NCBI GenBank assembly: GCA_018257865.1
Contig: JAEUBA010000095.1
Location: forward strand, 1 to 64,000
From: Stereocaulon alpinum
Lineage: Eukaryota; Ascomycota; Lecanoromycetes; Lecanorales; Stereocaulaceae
Reading direction: 5' to 3'
Length of the DNA stretch: 64,000 nucleotides
Below are positions 56,256 to 64,000 of the stretch, in pieces. The notes under the pieces are model-generated. The model saw nothing but the letters and a program-made list of their open reading frames with translations, was not told the DNA's origin and searched no databases. The position numbers were made by a program, and so were the translations under genes. The first letter of the stretch is position 1; each line of letters starts with the position of its first letter.

Positions 56256-56901
56256 GGTGAGTGGCAATCAGGGCAGAGAAAGCTACTCTGTAATCGCGTA
56301 GTGTAGAAGTTCGAAACGCGTTGGAGCTTCAAACACAAATATCGAGCCCTAGCCCTAGCGCTAGTACGGCATAGGGCTCCGCTTGCTCCGCTCACAGGTA
56401 TTGAAAGCGCTCATATGTCTACTTGTTTCGGTGCCATACAGCACGCAAGAAGCATTGGACCGCTCGTCTGTGATTTATCCTCGTGTCTTTGATTCATTTG
56501 GAGCTCAACGGCCCATATATTGTGCAAATGTTACATGTATGTAGAGGCCCCAGAGCCAACGTCGCAGGTCCCACTTCCGGATCCTTCTCAGCTTCACTTG
56601 CACCATACTCCTCTACGTTGAGTTCGATACATCATCCGCGAATACGAATTTCTACAAAAGAAAAAAGCACACAGCTCTAATCTGGTTGGAACGGAGGTGA
56701 ATTATTGTGTACCTGTTTCCTATAAAGCATGAAGTGTTTCTCGCCTTACTATTGAATGAAGAAGCCAAGAACATCATTCGAAAATTCTGTCGTCATCTCA
56801 CAAGGATCAGAACATTTCACGAGACCTTCGTATACTTTGTGTCTCAATTTTAATCCCCGCACAGGGATTGTGGCCATTCTGTTAGGCTCATTTGGCTTTT
56901 A
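56256..56901. other. intergenic between NIC96 and secreted-protein gene; no gene
   Basis: This is the 5' flank of NIC96 and the 3' flank of the next minus-strand gene. A CCCTAG-type short repeat lies near 56.34 kb. Nothing else was seen. Confidence 0.45.
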
Positions 56902-57659
56902 CTACCCTTGAATGCTCAAACAGACGTTATCAAGCAACGGATTCGCCCCAACTATATCATTCTGCACTTGTGTAAGCGAAATGAACACTTCCTGAAGCCC
57001 CTTGAAGTTGTTCGGAAATGTTACAGTGCCAAAGGTAGTAAGAGGAGTTCCGGGTCCCGGGTTTGTGTTTTGATTAGGATACTGATACTCGTAAGTGACG
57101 CTCGCGGCCCCTGAACGTTTGTTCCCCACGAACAGAACGGTGCAGCCGTTAGCATTGCTGGTGTATATTCCATTCGTGGAGAGACAGGCCAGACGTAGAG
57201 ACTTGAGGGTGAATGTGTCCTTGGAGGACCCCGTGTTAATCTGCAGAGCAGGAGAGCCGCCGAAGTTGGCCCGGCTATTAGTACCAGAATTGATGATGTT
57301 GGGCTCAGACGGAATCACGAAGTATTTCAATGCAGAGTTGTTCTGAGTTGCAACGACGAAGCCCTGGTAGAAGATGCCTGTAAACTGATACTTAGCAGAG
57401 CTTTTCCCTTGAGCGAAGGCATGGAGATATATACCTTTGTATGTCCCAACAGGATCTACTGAGGGATCGAAGCCTCCAGGATTTTCTGGGAGATCATCAA
57501 ACTACCACCAGCACACTTAAGCAATGACTGGAATCAAGCAGCAGTGCCACTCACCTTCGCGCAATAGCTCGACTTTGTGGCCGCAGCTGCCTCAGGGGCA
57601 GCTCCGAGGGCTCCAAGGGTGATTCGCAGTACGGCGAGCAGTGTCAAAAACCAAGCCAT
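56902..57659 (-). CDS. small secreted protein, jelly-roll-like (234 aa)
   Basis: Two exons on the minus strand, 57659-57555 and 57501-56902, with a 53-bp intron in phase 0. 'MAWFLTLLAVLRITLGALG' is a signal peptide, with cleavage likely near residue 20. Four Cys are visible after it (at 33 and in 'RLACLS', 'NGCTV', 'DNVCLS'), enough for two disulfides. The mature part has the run 'KFDDLPENPGGFDP', then Gly, Asn and aromatic-rich beta-like strands ('YKGIYLHAFAQ', 'YQGFVVATQNNSALKYF') and ends in LLDNVCLS. Inference: the FDDL start, IxNSG middle and LDNV end resemble secreted beta-sandwich proteins of fungi that may bind polysaccharides. No catalytic motif was recognised. It could be an effector-like or cell-wall protein. 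Confidence 0.75.
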
Positions 57660-58928
57660 AGTCTTGATGCAGAATGTTGACCCCAAATATAGTTTCAAGA
57701 GACTTATTCGGGAAGTTTCAATAGGGGAATGGAGGTTACAGTCGACTCAAGGAAAGTCCTTCGCTTTACCTGTATTTAACATCGCTGGACCATCTCGATG
57801 GATGGCTCGTATTCACCATCATATGCGATGTCAGCACTGAACACTGAAATGCAAGCCTCACTCGGGCCAATACGCATCAATGTTAGCAGAAGTAGATCGC
57901 CGTCTTTCTCGTGTCAGTGCAAGTGGTGGAACGATGGTGGTCTCCTGTTGCGCCTCTACCTACTCATTTCCATATTTGTTCTATTTAAGCGAGAATGGAC
58001 ATCCCTTTCCTCGCTAAAGCTGCGTGAGCGGGTTGAAGTACGAGGTTTTCGTTAGCACTCGAGTTAGAAATGCAGCCTTGGTAAGCTCGAACCCGCCAAC
58101 ATGCAGGGGCATGTGCCCTAGTGACAAATCGAGTCTCCTTGTGTAACGTCTCATGACTTGCACCTCAGTGAGCAGAATTAGAACACGGGCAGTGGTCGAG
58201 CAGAAACTGAGATCTTACGAGATTAGGCATTTCACCTGCATATCAACCACGCGGGATCCGGTGTATACACGGGCTGATGTCGGATTGGATATCCTTGATG
58301 CCATTAGCTAACGGTCTCTCAAATCCCTCTCTAGTATTGGCGAGAGGGTGTCAAAAGATGTGGAGGGGTCATTCATATACTACGGTCTTGGCGTGTCGTT
58401 AACTCTAAGAGCTAGATGGTCTTGCTAGAAGCTGCATATACCCTCCCAATTCCCGTATTCTGGACATGGTGTCCAAATTTAGATTTGGAGAGTGATCTTG
58501 CTCTTGTTCAATTTCGTCATGACGAAAGTCAGTAATGCGAGAATGAGATGGTATCTCCTAGAAGTAAGACTGGAAGGGTTCACCACCCTGCCCGCTACTC
58601 TATAGCGTTGAAGCCCCAGGACTCATGAAGAGGACCCTAAGGCTGGTCACTTGGGCGGCGGAGATGGTCCCCGGAACTCGCCGTCCTCCCGGCTGAAGAG
58701 CGGCGTTCAGGGCTCTCTTCTAGGGTTCCCAGGCTTCGGTTTATGAGTGGCCAGGGCCGTGAACCCTTCTACAGTACCTACCCCGTTTTACGATAATCTT
58801 TCAAGCTTTACGGAAGCGGGGAAGGAGCAACAGTCCGATTCCAGCCCTAAGTTTATAACTTAGGGCTAGCAACACGACAACGCCGCTGACAGTGACCATC
58901 CTCGCCATCACCAACTCCCACCCTCAAA
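57660..58928. other. divergent intergenic region (secreted protein / COX16)
   Basis: This is 1.27 kb without a recognised gene. It holds the promoters of both divergent neighbours. A perfect 11-bp inverted repeat lies at 58843-58867, 61 bp before the COX16 start codon. Confidence 0.5.
58843..58867. promoter_or_regulatory. perfect 11-bp inverted repeat, loop of 3, upstream of COX16
   Basis: AGCCCTAAGTT at 58843-58853 is followed by TAT and then AACTTAGGGCT at 58857-58867, its exact reverse complement. It could be a dimer-binding site or a hairpin in the 5' untranslated region. No function is known. Confidence 0.55.
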
Positions 58929-59340
58929 ATGCCTTCCTTCCCCTCCAAAAAGTTCCGTTCCTCCTCCTACCAAAACACCATCGGCGCCTTCTACAGGCGC
59001 CACCTAAACCGTTACCCCTTCCTCCTCTTCGGGCTCCCCTTCATCGCAACAATGGTAGCCGGCTCATTCGTGCTCACGCCCGCAACGGCACTCAGATATG
59101 AAAGACATGACAGGAAAGTGAAGCAGTTGACGAAAGAGGAGGAGTTGGGGTTGGGGAAAGAGAGGAGGAGAGTGGATATTAATGAGGAGTATTATCGGTT
59201 GGCTGCTAAGGTGGGTTCAATTCATTCTTGGGGTGGAGGGTGTGGAAGGGGAGGGGAGGCTGACTGTGGGATAGGATTTGGATGATTGGGATAATAAGAG
59301 GGTTAAGAGGTTGCCGGGGGAGCATGATGGTGTGATGTGA
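58929..59340 (+). CDS. COX16: cytochrome c oxidase assembly protein Cox16 (115 aa)
   Basis: Two exons, 58929-59210 and 59275-59340, with a 64-bp intron. The protein reads 'FYRRHLNRYPFLLFGLPFI', a single membrane segment to about residue 50, 'LTPATALRYERHDRKVKQL', 'EEYYRLAAKDLDDWDNKRV' and ends 'KRLPGEHDGVM'. Known: these are the conserved blocks of Cox16, an inner mitochondrial membrane protein needed to assemble cytochrome c oxidase, where it assists the copper-site maturation of subunits Cox1/Cox2. Without splicing the frame runs into a Gly-rich nonsense tail, so the intron is certain. The length fits the family. Confidence 0.94.
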
Positions 59341-59929
59341 GAGCAGCTAGTGGAGATGGTTGTGAGAGTCTGAGATGACCGTGATGAACGCAACCTGTCT
59401 TCGGATATACACCCTTTGATTTGCTATCGGCAACGGACGTCATCGGTGAATCAGCGCTGTTGGCTAGTGATGAGCTGAATACATAGCTGCTGTGCCGGCC
59501 AGGGTCCTCTGGCGCACCTCTTCGCCACTCCTCAACTATCAGTAAAACTGGCCTAGGAAGTTCGATCGGTGCTATTCAGGACTACGTCGCAACGTCAACG
59601 AGCAGGAAACAAGTATATATCAGCATGACCATACGATATGATGGGAATAGTCCTATGCCCGTATAGGGTGCTCTTGAAGGATATTCAACACTCTGAGACT
59701 GGACCTATACTCTTCTGCCCCTTCACGAAGTCAAGGCCACCATCGACTATCAACCATCGAACGCTAACTATGCACATGCATCATTCATTCATGCCCAATC
59801 CACCCGACCAGCGTACCCATTAAGTCTAAACAGCTCTAGTACTCTTTTTGCACGCCTTGGGGTACTGTGATATCAATGCCGCAACTCCACGATTAAGATC
59901 ATCAAAAAGAGGAGACGAGAAATAGATGT
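59341..59929. other. intergenic between convergent genes; no gene
   Basis: This is the 3' flank of COX16 (+) and of the importin gene (-). Nothing was recognised. Confidence 0.5.
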
Positions 59930-62900
59930 TCAGTGACCAGCTCCGTTGGTCTGGTTTTGCGCGGCCGTCGCAGCTGCGACAGCTTGAGCTGCAATAACGT
60001 TGGCGTCAGCTTGTACGATGACAGCTTGGACGATTTGCTGTTCGTCTGGGTTAAGGATCTTCGTAAGGTTCTGGTAAAGCAGGGGCTGTTCCTGCTGAAG
60101 TTCTGAAGCGCTTTTGTCAGCAGAAGCGCGAAAATAGACGAGCATTATTCAACGTACTCAACAATGTCTCCTTGAACAATCCATAGGGCTCAACTTTATC
60201 GAGAGGAGTTTCCATCAAGCTCTCCTCTTCTAGTTCGTCATCGGAGTCGTCTTGTCCAGCGGCGAATTTTTCCGACTGTTTCTGACATCAGCCTGCTGGA
60301 ACAGAAGGTTTTTGTAGTTGACTCACCTCTTCTTTGAGGAACTCTAGGTAAGCGGCGCTTTCATCCTTGACATCCTCGGCATCTTCGCCTTCATTCGCCC
60401 ATGCCGTTTCGCCATCCCACTCATCAACTTCTTCTTCGTCATCGTCATCATCATCGTTGAGAGTGAAGTCACTTTCTTTTGTGAACTCTTCACGGTCTTA
60501 ACGATATTAGCCAATTCTGCATTAAGATAGAATTCGATGTTTGACTCACGTTTCAGTGCTGCTGGCAGTGTCTGGAAAAGCCTGACAACACCCTGCAGCA
60601 ATCTTGGCCATCCTTGTTGTACGCTGGTAGGAACCTCGTTGGCATTCAGAGTTAGCAGAGCACTGATAGCACAAATTGACAGTTTCTTATCATGGACTCG
60701 CGTGAAGCTCTCGATGTTCGAGAACCACGAGCTGAAGAATTTGTTGGTCCACCCATTGGACTCCAGGATTTGTAGCGCGATTAGTGGGTTGTAGTAGATA
60801 GCATTGATGATCATTTCCATAAGGTGTATCCGGTAGGCTTTGACCTTGAGCTCGCTGCTAGCAAGCACCCTCATGGCTAGTTCCACGAATGTAGGAATCC
60901 ATCTGTCGATATGTCCTCGGAGGTTTAGCATCATCGTTTCTGAGAGCTTGCAGCCGCATATTCGATCCATGCCTCCAACCTTCTCGTCGTGGAATATGTC
61001 TGATACCATACCAACAAGCGCTTCGATATACGCAGGATTCTGTACCATTGTCTCCGCGCCATACATGATGAAATTGTCTAGTGCTGGAAGCATGTCTTCT
61101 AGATACAATTCTGCACCTGATTTAAAAGTCTTGTGCATAAGCACAAATGCTTGCCACATCGTTGGGGACACTGTTTTGGCCGAGAAGGTGCAGCTGTCTA
61201 TTATCTCGAAGACCTCATTGTACAAGTCGTAGAGTTTATTCTCCAGGGTGATTTGAATGACTGGCATGAGGATGGTCTCGAGATGTGATAGGACATCAGG
61301 TGTAGCTTCTAATGTGAGTATTAGGGTGCCGATGGTTTGAAGTACGCCGAGTGCCGTGATGCTTTTGTCGTCCAAGAAATCCCCATACGTCTCATCCTCC
61401 TCTACTTTCTGACTTTGTCGGTCCACTAATTCGCGCACGATTCGAAGGTAAGTGTCTCGTAACTGTTCGCTTAGAGCCACTGCGAAGGGAGTGAGCTCAG
61501 CGGCAAACTCCTCGACGAAGTCTTCCATGACGTTAGCCAATGCATCTACATCAACCTCATTGGCCAACTTGAGTAGTTGCTGCATTATTTGCGGGATATT
61601 CTGCTGCATCGAAGCTCGGATGACTTCGTGGCGAATCAAAGGCTGAAGAGCGAGAGCTGCCTCCACACGTACAGGAAGTGCAGGATCAGCCATCGACTCA
61701 AGAATGTTGCGGTAGATATGAAGCACATTGCTCTGTTCTTTGAATTCGAGCTGCTCGAATTTGCCCAACGTATCACAAGCTCGGGCTCGCAGGAAGCCAT
61801 GCGGACTCCGAAACTCTGGGAAGACGTGTCTTACGAAGAAGTACTCCACTTGATCGGCTATTGGGCTCTTCTTGCCAAGGATGACTGAAGCCAATGTTCC
61901 AATCATGCGCAGTGCACCTTCTTTCTCGCGGGGATTCTTTTGGTCATCTGGGGCAGCTTCATACTTGTTAACGATACCATTGACAAAATTGAGTATTGTG
62001 AAAGTCTGCTTCTTGCGGCTCTTCGTCAAAGAAACGAGAAAGTTCGTGGCGGCTACATCCGGCGCTGAAACCTCCTCATAGAAGTTCAGTTTCCGATGCA
62101 AATATTCTGACGGGTCGGAATCGAATAGCTCAATATCCTCGTCAGATTGGCAAAGTATAGGAAACAGTACGTGAGAAATGAGAGTGTCCATGTGTGGTTT
62201 GAGGTGGTTCCACATAGATTTTGGCTTTACGCATTCGTCGAGGAAGCTTAGCGAGTAGGACAATGATGGCTTACTGAGCCATGCTGTTTTTGACACCCAT
62301 TTCTCGATTTGTTGCAAGTAGCCTTTGAGGATCTCCGGGGCAAAGTTTACAAGGAAGGATTTGGCGAACTCCGCCATTTCTGGAGTTGTATTCTTCTGGT
62401 TTGTGCTGGGGCTTCCGTATCTTCTCATAGTTCAGTAAATGCTTGCTTGTCAAGCTCAGAGGTTGCAATTGTATAACATACCGCACGAATAGTCGGTTCA
62501 GATTTGCGTATGCCCACTTCTTTGACTTCCAGAAGTGATTTCTTTCCCGCTCATCGAAGTCATCATCAAGGGCGTGTTTTGGAGCGTCTTTGCCGACGAT
62601 AGTGAGAAATAACGTGCACCAACCAACCATCTGGTCTTGACTCATGAGGTGGGGAGGTAGGTCGAACTAGCAGTATGTTAGCATACCAGCCTCCCTAAAG
62701 GCAGTAGGGATGACCCACGTAGATAGCATGCTTGTAGGTCTTCATAATGATATGTACCATCTCCCATGCTTCTGGACTTATGTCTTGCACTAGCCGTGTT
62801 GCAATGCCTAACAGCTGCGGAAACGATGCCTCCACGATGCGGTTGAAGTCATCCCTGGTCTCTCCACCTTTGAATCTGTACATCCGACATATTGCAAGCA

Positions 62901-63348
62901 TGCAATTCAGTCCAGCATGGACAGAATTGGCATCGTTTGTATTGAGTAGTTGCAGGGTTAGATCTAGGAAGTTGGGCCATTTTTCAGGGAAGTCGTAGGA
63001 CAATACTTTTTGTAGCACGGGTATGAGTTGGGCGCGGATTTGTTGCTGCGAAGAGGCTAATATAGGTAGGAGGCGATTCCGTAGGTCAACTTTCTCTTCA
63101 TCTGATATTCCCTTGACAGCGGTATTGTCTTCGTTGGGTTGCCATGCTCTATTGACTCGATTTTTGAGGTACACAACAGAGGAAAGCCGTATGCTACTGT
63201 CCAGCTCAGCCTGCAATATGTCAAGTAGGGCGTTGGTGAATCCTGGTTGTTCTTCTGCAAACTTTAAGTCAAGCTCGGCTTGACGCCTGACATCAGCATT
63301 AGGATCAACAGTCGATTGTATTCGATTTCGAAGGGCTGCGGCGTCCAT
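59930..63348 (-). CDS. NMD5: importin-7/8-type karyopherin, Nmd5/Sxm1 homologue (1048 aa)
   Basis: Exons on the minus strand are 63348-62719, 62666-62482, 62420-60550, 60496-60327, 60275-60158 and 60102-59930; introns are 51-61 bp and every phase fits. Residues 23-105 form the importin-beta N-terminal domain ('RRQAELDLKFAEEQPGF', 'IRLSSVVYLKNRVNRAW'). HEAT-like helical repeats follow over the whole length, with 'FDLPPHLMSQDQMVGWCTLF' and 'YEEVSAPDVAATNFLVSL' as family blocks. A strongly acidic stretch ('FTLNDDDDDDEEEVDEWDG') precedes the C-terminus, as in importin 7 and 8. Known: yeast Nmd5 and Sxm1 carry transcription factors, ribosomal proteins and La protein into the nucleus; whether this is the Nmd5 or Sxm1 counterpart cannot be decided by eye. 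The second intron ends in a NAGNAG-like tandem acceptor. Confidence 0.9.
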
Positions 63349-64000
63349 TGTTGGTAAGTTGTGATGGCCGCAAGCCCGGGTGAGAGAGGGGTGAAGTGGG
63401 AACGCTCGAGGTTGAGGGGAGTTCGAAATGGGACGCGCCCAGCTTGAATGGTCGTAGTGTAAAGATCAGTCAGGGCCAGCCGAAGCTATACCAAAGGTGA
63501 TTCAATATTTACTTGAAGATTACCTAGTACGGCAAGGACGCTCGCGGTGGTAAGAATAAGTGGAAACCGCCCCGCTAATCTGCCGGTGCCAGGGTGAGCA
63601 GGGGTACTAGCCCACCCGGAACTACCTTAGAAATACACAACTTTTGAAAATCCTACCATACCATACGACGAAACAACGGCCGAATCCTATGGAAGGTATT
63701 TCGTCATAATGTTATGGAACTCTCCCGGCTGAGCGGCTTGGTCTATATCATCGAGAAAGCAAGTGCGATGACCGGAGTTCTATCCCGTACAGGACACCGC
63801 TCCATCTTTACCATTAAATATCACTACCACTAGGGACGCACGCAAGAAATGGCATCTTAAGATTACTCGTCCAGAAGGCGTTCCTGCATCTCCACGAGCG
63901 GCAAGCTAGCCACGTGTTGCAAACCTTGCTGCCACGGTAGTGGCTTGCACTTCGAACAGGGATCAGATTTCAATTATTCAGCACCTGAGAACTTACAATG
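63349..64000. other. 5' flank of importin gene to window edge; no gene
   Basis: This is the promoter region of the minus-strand importin gene and DNA running to the right edge. Short ORFs only, and no start of a further gene could be supported. Confidence 0.5.

Noticed and set aside
1..64000. tRNA, rRNA genes and CRISPR arrays
   Set aside because: I looked for cloverleaf-like A and B boxes, rRNA-like blocks and regularly spaced repeats and saw none; a covariance-model scan would be needed to exclude tRNAs fully.

Overview
This window is nuclear DNA of a filamentous ascomycete (Pezizomycotina). The genes carry many short introns, mostly 42-66 bp, with GT..AG ends and CTRAC/CTGAC-like branch points. 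Products are typically fungal: an SRPK kinase, a TmpA-like membrane flavoprotein, a golgin of the Imh1 type, Nic96, Cox16 and an Smn1/YHR202W-like phosphoesterase. The first 7.6 kb is AT-rich and shows the signature of repeat-induced point mutation (RIP). The genus cannot be named from the sequence alone.

Layout. Positions 1 to ~7.6 kb hold dead Ty3/gypsy-type retroelement DNA on the minus strand, so heavily mutated that no ORF survives. Reading through the TAG/TAA stops still reveals one gag with a zinc knuckle (about 1.5-2.3 kb), an RNase H (2.86-3.14 kb), a reverse transcriptase (3.6-4.3 kb), a retropepsin (4.9-5.3 kb) and a second gag with its own zinc knuckle (6.2-7.2 kb). From 8 to 9.5 kb there is a membrane acyltransferase-3 gene, followed by a 3.8-kb gene-poor stretch. 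A TmpA-like gene lies at 13.3-15.0 kb and a decayed 4-coumarate:CoA-ligase-like pseudogene at 17-18 kb.

From 19 kb on the region is ordinary euchromatin with conserved genes: SRPK kinase (+), C2H2 zinc-finger protein (+), mitochondrial GatA amidase (-) divergent from a secreted phosphoesterase (+), F-box-like protein (-), pyruvate dehydrogenase E1 beta (-), a STAND/NLR-type N-terminal-domain gene with an internal nonsense codon (+), a vacuolar cation/H+ exchanger (-), proteasome ATPase Rpt6 (+), FGGY carbohydrate kinase (-), golgin Imh1 (-) divergent from Lunapark (+), a conserved-looking unknown protein (-), nucleoporin Nic96 (-), a small secreted protein (-), Cox16 (+) and an importin-7/8 homologue (-).

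These genes do not form one pathway. Loose functional themes are mitochondria (GatA, PDB1, COX16), nuclear transport (NIC96, importin) and the ER/Golgi (IMH1, LNP1). All exon models were built by hand: junctions were placed at GT..AG sites where the reading frame closes and the protein matches its family. Coordinates given for genes run from start codon to stop codon; exon coordinates are in the evidence. No tRNA, rRNA, CRISPR array or intact mobile element was seen. I found no convincing new biological system. The most unusual items are the RIP-erased zinc knuckles and the single nonsense codon in the otherwise intact STAND-type gene.
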